Below are positions 21,692-32,343 of a stretch of 64,000 bases of DNA, one piece after another. The stretch's first letter is position 1. Each line of letters begins with the position of its first letter. Source of the DNA: Leishmania martiniquensis. Its lineage: Eukaryota; Euglenozoa; Kinetoplastea; Trypanosomatida; Trypanosomatidae. A program made the translations under genes and the position numbers. Location of the stretch: the NCBI RefSeq assembly GCF_017916325.1, contig NC_090158.1, positions 232,501 to 296,500 on the forward strand, given 5' to 3'. The notes under the pieces are model-generated. The model saw only the letters and a program-made list of their open reading frames with translations, ran no database searches and was not told the DNA's origin.

Positions 21692-22378
21692 TCAGGAAAG
21701 CAAGGGGCCGGTGGGTGTGAAGCACGCTGCGCGCACGCCACGCGCAATGGAATGCGTCGCCATCGCAGAGATTGAGATGCCGGTGAGAAGAATAGCCACC
21801 TTCATCGGCAGAGGCAAATCATCCACGCGACCGCCAGGGCGAGAGCCCTTGTAGCCGCTGTAGTTCGCCGCCAGCGAAAGGATGGCGAAGAGGAGCCCCA
21901 AGACATATCCTGCGCAAACTTGCGCTACCGTGTGATGGCCCCATGTTACTCGTAAGCCTGTCGCATACAGGCTGTACACCGCCACCAACACCTGCAGCGG
22001 CCACACAAGCGATACCGACAGAGGCAGCAGGGACGGTGTGCGAAGGAGTGTCTGATTCACTCCGCGAACGGTGACGGCACTGTCCGTATACCGCTGCAGG
22101 GCATAGGTAGTTGTCAAGAACAGGAACGATAGGCTGGTCGCGTGGTTGCTCGGCATACCTGGGCTCGCTTTCAAAGCCCCGGAGGGCCTGGGCAGCTTTA
22201 TGGCGCGCTTGAGCCCCTTGCTGATCGCGGCCGCGATGCATGCGCAGCTGGTCAGGTAAGAAACAACAACAGTGCTGGGAAAGTACTGCATCGAGTAGGC
22301 ATTCACAAGCAGCACCACGCCGACAACACCAAAGTTGCCGTACCTGTCCACATAATAGCTCACGCAGGGGAGCGACAT
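21692..22378 (-). CDS. PAP2-superfamily lipid phosphatase (dolichyldiphosphatase/LPP-like)
   Basis: The ATG is at 22378 (228 aa). The frame continues upstream through a hydrophobic stretch to a GTG at 22432, but no earlier ATG exists. The three PAP2 motifs are present: KLPRP at residues 61-65, PSNH at 76-79, and R143 with H149 six residues later (LRVTWGHHTVAQ). Four or five hydrophobic helices surround them, placing the protein in a membrane with the active site facing a lumen. In motif three the usual Asp four residues after His is Gln153, as in dolichyldiphosphatases and some plant LPPs, which favours dephosphorylation of dolichyl diphosphate or a related lipid phosphate. The substrate is inferred. 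The exact N-terminus is uncertain, because the hydrophobic upstream segment would add a helix if translation began outside the called ATG. Confidence 0.85.
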   Translation of the reverse strand: MSLPCVSYYVDRYGNFGVVGVVLLVNAYSMQYFPSTVVVSYLTSCACIAAAISKGLKRAIKLPRPSGALKASPGMPSNHATSLSFLFLTTTYALQRYTDSAVTVRGVNQTLLRTPSLLPLSVSLVWPLQVLVAVYSLYATGLRVTWGHHTVAQVCAGYVLGLLFAILSLAANYSGYKGSRPGGRVDDLPLPMKVAILLTGISISAMATHSIARGVRAACFTPTGPLLS

Positions 22379-23249
22379 TATTTCGGACGCACTGGAAAAC
22401 AAAGCGAGGAGGAGGAGGATGGGGTAGATCACAGCTGACCGGAGGAGAGGAAGGCGCTGAGCGCTTGAATGGCGTTTTCTTCCTCTTTGTGGCTTTCTTT
22501 TCGTGTTTCCTCTTCAGCACGGCGTGACCCAGAGGAGGGAGGAATGGGAAGGTGGAGGGTGAGAGGGAGGCGCTTTGTGTAGACAACGATGTGTGGGGAA
22601 CCTTTTATTCTTGGTGTCTTTCTTCAGGAACACTGACACGTGATACGCGTCGCGGTTCACTGCCCGGATCGAATAGGTGTGAGTGTCCCATATATCGGCG
22701 TGTGTAGACAAAATAGAGGCACAGAAAAATCGGTGGGATAGGGTGGAAGCAGAGGGGTAACCGAGACAAAATAGCGGCTCTTTCCATCACGCTGTGCCCA
22801 TTCGATCACGAGCAGATCCGCGAAGATACGCATATAGCTGTCACTGCTCATCTGCCTCCGCGGGTGCGTGTGTGTGTCTTTGTGTGTGTGTGCGTAAATC
22901 CTTACCCCCTCTGGACGAGCTGTCCGCCATCGAACCAGGCCATGCCTCGAGCGGGCGCTTCCCCCGCCCCTCCACCTCCTCCATCACACGCGTACATGCA
23001 GCGCGAGCTCGGCTAGCCTGCACCCCTCGATCCAAGCGATCCGCGCCCAGAATCCTGCTCGCGGGCGGAGGCAGTGGTATCTCTCTCTTGGAAGTGAAAA
23101 TGAAAAAGGGGATGCTCGTGCAGTGGCGTAAGTCCGTGACCAAGACCGCGACTCGTGAAGTTGGCTGCGACGCCGTGCACCAAAGAGAGAGTACACTGTC
23201 TAAGGGCCACTCAGCTCCACGAAATGCTCTCGTACTCAGTGTCTTACCC
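22379..23249. other. Intergenic region, no gene seen
   Basis: Purine-rich stretches at 22380-22580 lie directly upstream of the PAP2 start and are candidates for its trans-splice signal. A GT repeat occurs at 22870-22892. From about 22900 the composition becomes base-balanced and leads into the decayed frame at 23250-23965. Confidence 0.5.
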
Positions 23250-23965
23250 TTCAGAGGGTGAAGGGCAGTGCCGCCTGAGTGAAGCTTTTGTCTGCAGAGG
23301 ATATGAGGAGCGTGGGGTTATCCGCGACGGAGGCGTGGTGCATACCAGGCGGCTCGATGTGCTTCACGCTCAGCGGGTCTATCACAAGAAAGAAGAGGGC
23401 TGCGAACAAGCCCCCCCCCGTGACATACGAAATGAAAGCATGGCCGTCATTGTATTTCCCATTCTTGCGGAAAGCACAGGCGTGACTATCGTCTAGGAAG
23501 TCCATGGCGTAGCAAGTGCGGCCTACGGCAACGTTTGACCTGTATCAGTCCCGTCATCTACAGGGTCAAGCGCACGAGCGCGATCCCATAAGCGTGGCTC
23601 TTGTCGTGGTACCTGGATGACTCCGGAATTCCGTGTCGAGGAGGGGGAAGGAGTGCTGTTCAAGGGCCTCAACAGTTGAGCGGTGAGGGCAGAGGCCAGG
23701 CGACTGAGGCCGGTACCTCTCCTCCACATGATCGCGCAGACGTCGCGAGATGGCTTGCTCAGGTATCTTAAGCCGCCTGCCGCTCAGTGTCCCAGGGGCA
23801 GCAGGACGCAGAGCCACTACCAGCATTGTACGACCGCAGGAGGAGCATAGCAAGCCTCTCTTCCCATACAGCAGGGGCCGCCGCCCGTGACGACGCTCTC
23901 AGCTGCAGACGCTCAGAAGCGCCTTCTTGTCTCTTGCAGCAGTAGGACGCTGATGCTCTCACCAT
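23250..23965 (-). pseudogene. Frame-broken remnant of a membrane protein gene
   Basis: Three coding-like pieces follow one another on the minus strand in different frames: 23566-23965 (contains RRLKIPEQAISRRLRDHVEE), about 23523-23650 (RQEPRLWDRARALDPVDDGT), and 23251-23532 (NVAVGRTCYAMDFLDDSHAC, then a hydrophobic segment GGGLFAALFFLVIDPLSV, ending in TGA). An in-frame stop lies immediately upstream of the last piece. The pieces have codon choice like a gene and little low complexity. The last could be a one-helix membrane segment. I do not recognise the family. The simplest reading is a gene broken by at least two frameshifts; a short functional frame from the ATG at 23505 (84 aa) is the alternative. 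Confidence 0.45.
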
Positions 23966-24868
23966 GAAGTTTCTCTACGCCTGATACGCAGCAGAGGTGG
24001 GAAGAGTAGCAGGCAAACAAAGGAGCGTGCAGGCGGCAGGGAAGATGGTGAGCATACCACAGAGACAGGGGGGAGAGAGGTTGGACCAGTGGCTGGACTC
24101 GCCAGGGGTGGAAGAAGGGGAGGGCTTCGCCGGCCATCCTCGCCTTGTAGGCCGCTACCACCGCTAATAGCATTGCCCAACCCTCCTCACCGTCTGCGGC
24201 GCGAAAAAAAAAAGAGCCGAGGAAGCGCGCACAAGCGTCGGCGTTGATGTGCTGCAATGACTCCCCTTCAGTGTGCCCACACCCACAGGAACAACCAAAG
24301 GGCAGAGGAGAGCCTCGCAGAAGGGCAAGGCGGAAGGGAAGGGAGAGAGGGACGTTGACTGTGCGCGTGCACATTAATGGGCCTCTTTTTCTTGTTTTCG
24401 GTCCGTGGAGTGGGGAAGGGGGAGGGAAGGGGAGGGGCCTTAGGAGACACACACACACACAAAGGAGGAAGGGAGAGCCCGAGGGACAGGGATACAGGCA
24501 GCGTCACCCTGCGTCGCGCAAGAATGGCAACGACACCGGCGCGGCCTTTGCCGATGGGCATCCTGTCACTGCCTCCGTTGCTCGCCTGCTTTGACGTGCG
24601 CAGGAGACAGCCCACGGAGGAAAAGAAAAAAGCTGGAGAGAGAAAGGAATGCGGGAGGGTGTCGGTGAAGGCAGTCGGCGTACGCTCACTTACACATGCA
24701 GAAAGCTTTTTAAAAAAAGGAAAAAAAGGAGCTGCTAAACAGCTTCCGCGGCACACGTTCGCGTGTGCGTGGCGAACGTGCAGTACACAACACGAGCCCT
24801 CAATGCCCTTACTCTAAGTCTCCGTTAACGATCCTCTGTCGCGGATGACAGCATCACCCCGCCGCGCC
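23966..24868. other. Intergenic region, probable 3' UTR of the E1 gene
   Basis: No gene is seen. The plus strand is purine-rich, with GGGGAGGGAAGGGGAGGGG-type runs at 24415-24437, a short CA run at 24448-24462, and A runs at 24203-24213 and 24716-24727. Confidence 0.55.
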
Positions 24869-27800
24869 CTAGAAGCGGAAGCGGTAGCGAATAATGGGCA
24901 CATCAACGTCCTCTTCGTCGCCAATCATTCCCGTGACGATGAGGTCAACATAGTCGATACCGTCCCCGATTGTTTCGCCCTTCTCCTGCGCAACTTCGGA
25001 GACACGCTTCTCCTTGTCCTTTGCCTTCCCGCCAAACTCTGTGTAGATCATCTTTCCACTCTTGAGCGCGATCATGAACACCTCGAGCTCGTAGCGGTCG
25101 AACAGCAGCTGCACCAGCTCCCTGACAAGTATGTCACGACCCTCCGAGACGTCGAGGCGGTCCCAGATACCCCATCGCAGCTTCCTGCCGCTCGGCAGCG
25201 CATATGAACGACTCTGCGCGACAATGGGGTCTGAAAAGGCAATGAATGGAAGAGCGATATTCACGAAGGCGCATCTGAAGAGCGTTGCGAGCTTCTCCGG
25301 CTCTTCGTCCTCCTCGAGGTAGAACTTGCTGCGGCTGCCGTCCCTTCCGTCAGCTGCACATGCACGCGCGTGGTGGTACTGTATGAGCAAGTACTTCAGC
25401 ATCTCAAAGCCCACGAGCCCCGTGACGAGAGATGTCGTTGTCACCATGGCGGGGATGATGTTCCCTGCGATGCGCTTTGTCTGATTGAAGTCGGCCACGG
25501 GGATGTTGTACGCCCGCGCACGCAAGTTGGAGCAGTATGTGATAAACTGCACGTGGTGGTTTGTGATGTCATCCTTGTCGAACTCCTCGGCCCTCATACG
25601 CCGAGCGCCGAAGTGGGCAGCCGGGGGCAACTGCTCCACTGTCAGCCCACACGACGACGACGTCTTTTGCGACGTCTGAGAATCAGACGTCGCGAAGACA
25701 GCGTGGCGCGGCACAAAGTCGGGCACCGTCACGGCCGCCGCCTGCCGTGCCGTTTCCTCCATGGAAAGTGAAAAGCGCGGCAGCTGATATACTGCCGCAA
25801 AGAGGAAGGCGCTGTGGTAGATAAATTGCGCGTCCTGCTCCGAGTGGGCATCGAATTCCTGCGGCGTCGGCGGCTTCTTTGCTCCGCTCCAGAACAGCTG
25901 CCCGTCCTCGTTGCGCTTGTCAAGCGGGATGTTGTGCAGGAGCTGGCGGAAGCCATCGTTGAAGTGCTCCTGGTAGAGAAGGCGCGCAAGTCGCACGCAG
26001 TCCTGCTCAGTCTTTGGCCACCGGCCCAGCGCGTCGTTCACGTTCTGCACAATCGTATCAGCCGCAGCCGGGTCACCGCGCAGATTGTTCGTGAAGGCGA
26101 TCGGGTCGTCCAGGTACTGGTTCACGTCCGCTGGCACGCTGACGAAGAGCAAGTGAAACAGGTCTCGGGCCCACTGAATCGTGTGCTCGATCGCGTTTGG
26201 AAAGTTCTTGAGCGTGCACAGCGGGATGCCCTTCTCTGGAGGGTCGTAGCTGCTGTTGTAGCTCTCCGTCACAAACGGGATGACGGGCTGCATGTTGCAT
26301 TTCGTGCCAAGCGTGCCGCTCTCCAGCAGCGGCTTCTGATAAAACAGGCAGCGGCTGTCCACGTACTTGCGACTCGTGACGTTGTCCAGCGCATTAAGGA
26401 TGACCGTCTGTTGTGCCCAAAAGTCCTCGTTGAAGACTGCCTCGGTCTCTGGCGACATCTTCGCCTCGTACGGCGTTATCTTCACCTCGGAGTTGATGTG
26501 GCCAGCCGCCTCCGCCGCCACGACGGATTTTGGCCGACCGATATGGTGATTGCGGAAGAGAAACTGCCGAGACAGATTGCTCATCTCAATCGCGTCCATG
26601 TCCGTGATGGTCACCTCGCCCAGTCCCATCAGTGCGACGTTCTTGATGAGCTCGCAGCCAAGGGCGCCAGCTCCGACGATGAACGCCTTCTGCTGCCGCA
26701 AGTACTGCTGAAAAGCGTGGCCGAGCACCGCCTCTTGGCCAGCGTACCGCGACGGCGCCGGCGGCGCATCAGGAAACACCGCCGCTGAGGAGGACAGCAT
26801 CGACGCAGAGACGGTCTTTCCTCCGTACTGCCACGCCTGCAGCACCTCACGAGCGTCGTAGTACATCCATTGATGCACTGGCGTGAACTTCCCACTGCAC
26901 ACCTTCAGCACCTCCTGCGCTGCCATGCCGCCGATGAAGCACGCCATCGGGTTGAGGTCACCAGCAAAGGCAGGGAGCAGCGTGCGCATGAGGGGCGCCT
27001 CTGCGTCTGCGTTGATAGTCTGCGCCGCCTTCACGACAGCTTCTACTTCAGCTGGTGACCTCGGCGCGTGGCCGTGGCGAGCGACGGCCGTGAACATGGC
27101 GTGCAGCGTAGTGGCTGCCCCGCTCTTCTCTTCTTTGTCGAAGATCACGAGACACTCGGGGTTGTGGAGACTCTCAGCCAGCGTTCTGTAGTGCTCCTTG
27201 CGCTTCTTCTTGGTGGTGTGCAGGTAGGCGGTTGTCCCGACGTCGATAGAAGCGTCACCGCTGACAAGGTCAGCAATGCCTTTCAGGCGCACCATGTGCG
27301 GCGAGATGACCTCCGCCACCTCAAATAACTTCCACGCTGACGGCGTTGCCGGCTCCGTCGTGTTCGCCTGCGGTAGCGCAGGGAGACCTGTGAGGTACAC
27401 CCTACTACCCACCTCGCACTCGTGATTCTTTTCTTCGTGCAATGTGACAAGGCCATCCGACGACAACGCCGTCACCACGCACGTGACGGTGTCCTCTCCA
27501 TCTGTGTCCACAATGTCCAGCGATTCGCCGCCGTCCACAAAGATACAGCCGCACAAGCCGCGGCTCTCGCAGCTGATAAACTTCACGTTGTTTTGCCGCG
27601 CTACATCGTTCGCTGCCGCTAGGGTAGACGTGTAGGCGTTTGTATAGATTACTACATGCACTGCGGGGATGTGCGAGAGCGGATCGCCGCTGACAGAGGA
27701 GACCTCGACGAAGCGGTTCAGCTCCTTGGCAGCCTGTGCCACAGCGGCGCCGCGCGACTTCCCCACATCATCCGGTCGCAAAAAGAAGTTTGTGCCGAGA

Positions 27801-28003
27801 TCCTCGATGGCAACCACAACGTCGTCTAGCACCTTGACGCTCTTCACGCCCGTGAGGACAACGTTTTTGATGATCTCCGCGCCGAGGCCAGCGGCACCGA
27901 CCACAAGCACATGCGTCAAGCCATACTTCGCCTGCGTCTCCGACCCCACCACGTATTCTTGGCGGTTGTACAGCTGCCGCTTTTGCTCGTCTTCGGACAG
28001 CAT
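24869..28003 (-). CDS. UBA1: Ubiquitin-activating enzyme E1
   Basis: The ATG is at 28003 (1044 aa, typical E1 length); seven further in-frame codons lead to a GTG that I do not use. E1 adenylates the C-terminus of ubiquitin with ATP, captures it as a thioester and passes it to E2 enzymes, in cytosol and nucleus. The N-terminal inactive adenylation half has GAAGLGAEIIKN near residue 40. The active half has FIVGAGALGCELIKNVALMG near 440 and DAIEMSNLSRQFLFR soon after, holding ATP/Mg contacts. The catalytic cysteine is Cys596 in GIPLCTLKNFPNAIEHT, essentially identical to yeast and human UBA1. The C-terminal ubiquitin-fold domain has WDRLDVSEG and the protein ends DVPIIRYRFRF. All key residues are intact. 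It could in principle activate a closely related modifier, since trypanosomatids carry more than one UBA1-type gene, but the ubiquitin assignment is the best fit. Confidence 0.96.
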   Translation of the reverse strand: MLSEDEQKRQLYNRQEYVVGSETQAKYGLTHVLVVGAAGLGAEIIKNVVLTGVKSVKVLDDVVVAIEDLGTNFFLRPDDVGKSRGAAVAQAAKELNRFVEVSSVSGDPLSHIPAVHVVIYTNAYTSTLAAANDVARQNNVKFISCESRGLCGCIFVDGGESLDIVDTDGEDTVTCVVTALSSDGLVTLHEEKNHECEVGSRVYLTGLPALPQANTTEPATPSAWKLFEVAEVISPHMVRLKGIADLVSGDASIDVGTTAYLHTTKKKRKEHYRTLAESLHNPECLVIFDKEEKSGAATTLHAMFTAVARHGHAPRSPAEVEAVVKAAQTINADAEAPLMRTLLPAFAGDLNPMACFIGGMAAQEVLKVCSGKFTPVHQWMYYDAREVLQAWQYGGKTVSASMLSSSAAVFPDAPPAPSRYAGQEAVLGHAFQQYLRQQKAFIVGAGALGCELIKNVALMGLGEVTITDMDAIEMSNLSRQFLFRNHHIGRPKSVVAAEAAGHINSEVKITPYEAKMSPETEAVFNEDFWAQQTVILNALDNVTSRKYVDSRCLFYQKPLLESGTLGTKCNMQPVIPFVTESYNSSYDPPEKGIPLCTLKNFPNAIEHTIQWARDLFHLLFVSVPADVNQYLDDPIAFTNNLRGDPAAADTIVQNVNDALGRWPKTEQDCVRLARLLYQEHFNDGFRQLLHNIPLDKRNEDGQLFWSGAKKPPTPQEFDAHSEQDAQFIYHSAFLFAAVYQLPRFSLSMEETARQAAAVTVPDFVPRHAVFATSDSQTSQKTSSSCGLTVEQLPPAAHFGARRMRAEEFDKDDITNHHVQFITYCSNLRARAYNIPVADFNQTKRIAGNIIPAMVTTTSLVTGLVGFEMLKYLLIQYHHARACAADGRDGSRSKFYLEEDEEPEKLATLFRCAFVNIALPFIAFSDPIVAQSRSYALPSGRKLRWGIWDRLDVSEGRDILVRELVQLLFDRYELEVFMIALKSGKMIYTEFGGKAKDKEKRVSEVAQEKGETIGDGIDYVDLIVTGMIGDEEDVDVPIIRYRFRF

Positions 28004-31000
28004 AGCGACTTCTGCGTGGCCCACGTGCCTGAGTGTGGACGCGCGATCGTGCGTCAGCGCCAGTAGCCCAGAGGCAGAGAAAAGTGCTCGTGCCCAATGC
28101 CACGTAGGCTCGCTAAGGACGTGGGAGAGAGGAGGCCGGGTGGGCGGGTGGGTAAGAGAGCGGGCGCGAGAGGAAGCGTTCGAGCGAGGTACTTATAGGG
28201 CACCAACAACATCCACAACACGGCGAGCCAACAGACACAATGGGAAATAAAAAGAGCAATACACACCCGAGAGAAGGACGGGAAGATCAATACAAAATAA
28301 ATTCGCAGCAAATAGGGAGACTGAGGAGTGATACCAACGCGATGCACGCACACGCGCACACACACAAGCACACGCGAGGAGGAAGAACAAAAAAAAACAG
28401 AGATGCCGTGAGGGGTGGATGGGAAGCAGAGAGAGAGAGTCGTGGGGAGGGGGAAAAAGAAGCCAGATAAAGGCTACTGCGTACATGGGACGAAGTGAAG
28501 GTGGCGCTCATGGCGCTTCTCTCTGCCACCGAGCCCCCCCCACCCCACGCCCCTGCCCCTCATGTCCGTGTCGTTTCCAGTGTGTTCTTGCGCCGGTACG
28601 GTGCCGTGGAGCGCGCACTTTGGAAGGAGGCGAGCCAGCATGTGAAAAAAAAGGAAGCAGCGTAACCGCTACGGCAGGGGCATCGCCATCACAGGTGGCA
28701 GGACACGAGGGAGAGGAGCGCGCGTTTTCGCTGTCATTGACGCACCTTCTTTTTTCCTCTCTTCTCCGAGGCGCGAACGCTTGCGCTTCGTCAGATGACA
28801 CGCCCGCACGCTAGCAATCCGAATCGTGCGCCCCACTGCTGAAGTACGCTGAGGTTGCTCTTTGTTGGCTTTTTCTGACGGTTTCATGAGCACGTTCCTC
28901 TCTGCCATGCGGCACGTTAACAGCGCACCCCGAAGCCCGTCGAAGACACAAGCGCGTGGTGCAAAGCAGCCAGGCAAACACATGCTACAGCGACTCACCG
29001 CTTCAATGACGTGGGCGCAGCCTCGGCCTTATACTCTACCGACCCACCGACGCTTCGCAGGTCACCCCCTACAGCTGCACCTCCCCATCCTGTTGGGCGC
29101 CAGCTGGCGCATCCCTCTTTGGATGTCCTGGGCTCCCCTTCACCAATGGGCACAGTGAGGGGAGGGCGACACGCGCTTGGCTCACGCCAAGGCTTCCCCA
29201 AGCATATGGGTACCAGAGCCCCACCCACTGCCATTCGACTGTCCGACGAAAGGGCGCGTAGAAAAGGACTGCTGGAATCGCCATCTATACATCGCCGAGA
29301 CCTCCTCATGCTGTAGGAGCTTGATGCGGCCGCCACAAAGCCAAAGTGCTCCGCATCACTCCAGGGCGCGCGCTGATGATGCTGGTAGACGAAAGCGAGA
29401 GGCGAAAAGAAGTCTTCGAAGAGGAGAGAAGGGCTCACGAAGAGGAATCGCTGAAGAGATGAAGGAGGACGACCGAGAATAGACGTTGAGGGTGGGTTTG
29501 CGCTGCGCTTCTCTACAGCAACCCCCCCACCCCTCCCCTTCACTCCCACAGCTCGCTCTAAATGCACGTGCGCTGCGTCGTACACAACTTCGCTACACCG
29601 CTGCCGGCACAGCGACTCTTCATCGCCAGTTCCCTTAAGTTCAGCTCAGCGCAAGAGCAGTCATGTATGCTTGCCAACATGTGAATCAGCCAAAGAAGGG
29701 GGTTGCGCCTCAGGAGTCGGTGCGCCTTCTGATCTTCCTCCTCTTCTCTCCCCCTCCTCTTTCCTTCAGGGGGAAGGAGGGGGGTTGTGCTGGTCTGCTG
29801 TGAGCAGCGCACGCCTTGAAACAGCTCCTAGACGCATGCAGCTCGCACCTCCGTAGAAGGCCATGCGGGGGGGGCGCGACCGTATGATCTGTGCACCCAC
29901 AAAGCGGAAGCTTGTCTGTTTATAGCTTTTGAAGAGCACCTCCATGCGAGTGTGGCTGGCTGAGACTCCTGCCTGCGCCAACCTATTCAACGCCTGCGTG
30001 TGGCCTCGGTGCTCATGCACTTTATCGTCCTGCGTCCATATGAAGCTGGCAGCTTCACCAAATACGCACTCGACGCGCTGAAGCGCGAGCGTACCACGAC
30101 CGAGAACGAGGAGAAAAAGAGAGAAAAAGGGAGCGATCCGAAGAGAAGAGGGGTACCCGATGAGTGAGTCAAGACGAAAGAAACAAAAGATAGAGAGAGG
30201 GGAGAGGGGGGGCAGCCCCTCTATTCCCCCTCTCCCCTCTCTCCCGTAAGCGAACAAAGAGAAGCGAAGAGTGTGTGAGGGAGTGAAGACGCAACGCCCG
30301 CAACAGGAAAGACCGACAGAGGCCTCTTTGCCAGCATCAAGAAGAGGAAGTGGGATAAACATAGAGACAAAGAAACGTTACTGGGAACTAAAACTCAGGC
30401 CGCGACGTCTTGTGAAAGCTGATGATGCCGCCCCCCTTGGCCCCAGCACAGGAGAGACTGGCGTGTCGCCACCATTGCACAAGCGGAGGAAGGTGGGAAT
30501 GCGTGGTACGCGACCTAAAGGTCGGGGGGGAAGAGAGGTGAGCGTAACGGGAGGAAGAAAGAGGGGGGACGAAGAGAGAGAGGGAGGAGAAGTGTGTGTG
30601 TAGGGGGGGCCAAGCTTCATGGAGACAGCGACCTCTCTGCAAAGCGTCCGCCCCTTTTCCTTTATCCACATAGGTCTCTTCGGCGCTTCCCTCCCCCACT
30701 CGCACCTTTTTCCCTAAAGCCTATAAGCATATAGAGGGCCAAACGATGAGCAAGAGGAAAGCGTATGTGCTTGCATACGCGCGCTTTCGCCACACTGCCA
30801 AAACTGAAGAAGACATAAAGTTGCCGTAGTCGCTGTGCATGTGGGAGAGGGTGGAGGTGGGTGGGGCATACCAAAACGCGCAAGGAGGGGAAGATGGTGA
30901 GTGAGATGGAGAAGTGGATGGGAAAGGAAGAGGTAATAACGGTGACATGTTGCTCTAAATGCCTTCACTGACGCGCAAGGGCATGAACGAGGCACGGAGA

Positions 31001-32343
31001 AGCTGCACAGATACAAGCACGCCCGGAGACGGGCGAGGGCAGAAGCGATATATCTGCCGCATGCAATACACACACACACACATATATATAAGGGAAAATC
31101 AAGCATGCGCAAGGTGAAAGTGAACGGCGAGCAACAAGAGCGGCACCAATATAAACTTCCGCCTCTTCAGGGTAAAGCGCAGACAGAAGACACACACACA
31201 CACCATACACCCAAAGGAGGGAGAGAGAAACGATCAGACGCATCAGGAAGCGAAAAGGCGAGAGCATTTCGTGAAAAAAGGGGGGCGTTTGTGTTGAGGG
31301 AGGGAGGGGGGTGGAGAGAGGAAAGAAGGGGGAGAGGGGGACTGGCCGGCAGAAAGCGAAAAAGAGCAGCGGCTTCTCAGATGGAGTCAACCGTCAACGT
31401 TCCATCGCACTCTCGTCTCCCTCCTCCCTCCCTTGGTGTTTCTCACCCATGGCACACTACACGATTTACCGTTCTGTGCTCGCGTGCCAAAGCGCGGCTG
31501 TGCCGTCTTCATTGAAGTCGAGAGAGTGGGGCACAGCGAGCCGGAAAAAAAGGGGAGCAAAGCGAGAGACAACACATACACAGCAAGTACTTTCCGTCTC
31601 CGCCTCACTCTTCCCTACCCATCATCTGCCTACGAAAGCCCTTAGCGTGCAGTGAAGGTAACGAGAGGCGTCTGTGTCAGAGAGGGGGGAGGGAGGGGGC
31701 GGAGTGGAGCACTCGCCTGCAAGACAAATATAAGCGACAGCATACTAATAGGCGTGGGAGCGCTGTTGAGCTAAACCAAAAAAAGGGAGAGCAAAGAAAG
31801 AAAAGGGGAAAATTCAGAAGCGCACGCGTTCATCAGGAGAAGAGGAGGTGGAGTTGCAAGCAAGGAAGCATGCGAAAGAGAGAGGAAGACGAGTGAGGAG
31901 GAGTGGGGGGCGTTCCACGGCGACCTGAAAGGACGGTTCTCATTGTGTTAAGAGGACGGCGGCCACGAGAAGCGTCGTGAGGCGCAATACCGCAGAAGTG
32001 GAAAGTGGAGTGGGGAGGGGGTGAGTAAGCAGGTGGGCTGAATGACAGAGAGTGACGCAGCAAACAAGAGGAAGAGAGTGTCACAGCGCCAGAGGTGCGA
32101 AGCGAGACGTGATGTTGGGCACGTGCCCGCACAGGGTAAGTGAAACGACTCGCTAAAAGGTGGAGGGAGAGAGAGACCCCCCTTCCACACACACACACAC
32201 CTGCCGCCCCTCCCCTCCCTCCCTCTTCTTCCCCCCTTGTTTTCTGGTGCTCTCTCAATTCAACCTATGTACCCCTTGGTGCCGCCACGATGGCACCCGC
32301 AGTGTGGCTGCCTCGCGCTAGTCCAGCAGAGCCGCGCTCGACC
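28004..32343. other. 4.3-kb intergenic region with a base-balanced island
   Basis: No gene is supported. About 28190-28500 and 30100-32250 are strongly purine-rich on the plus strand with CA runs (28349-28369, 31066-31082, 31193-31206) and a short AT tract near 31081-31090. In contrast 28540-30100 is base-balanced and GC-rich. Its frames (for example 28995-29585 on the minus strand, starting at GTG) are short and show no recognisable domain. It probably contains the kinesin 3' UTR; the island may be a degenerate retroposon or gene relic. Confidence 0.5.
28113..28135 (-). promoter_or_regulatory. Predicted trans-splice acceptor for the E1 gene
   Basis: The minus strand has a pyrimidine tract (complement of 28121-28135) followed by CCTTAG, with AG at 28114-28113, about 110 nt before the ATG. 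It is a pattern-based prediction. Confidence 0.45.

Noticed and set aside
25814..26788. 324-codon plus-strand frame
   Set aside because: Lies wholly opposite the intact E1 gene; the translation has no domain and simply reflects E1 codon composition.
28004..28024. Seven-codon upstream extension of E1 beginning with GTG
   Set aside because: Nuclear genes here start at ATG; the ATG at 28003 gives the usual E1 N-terminus.
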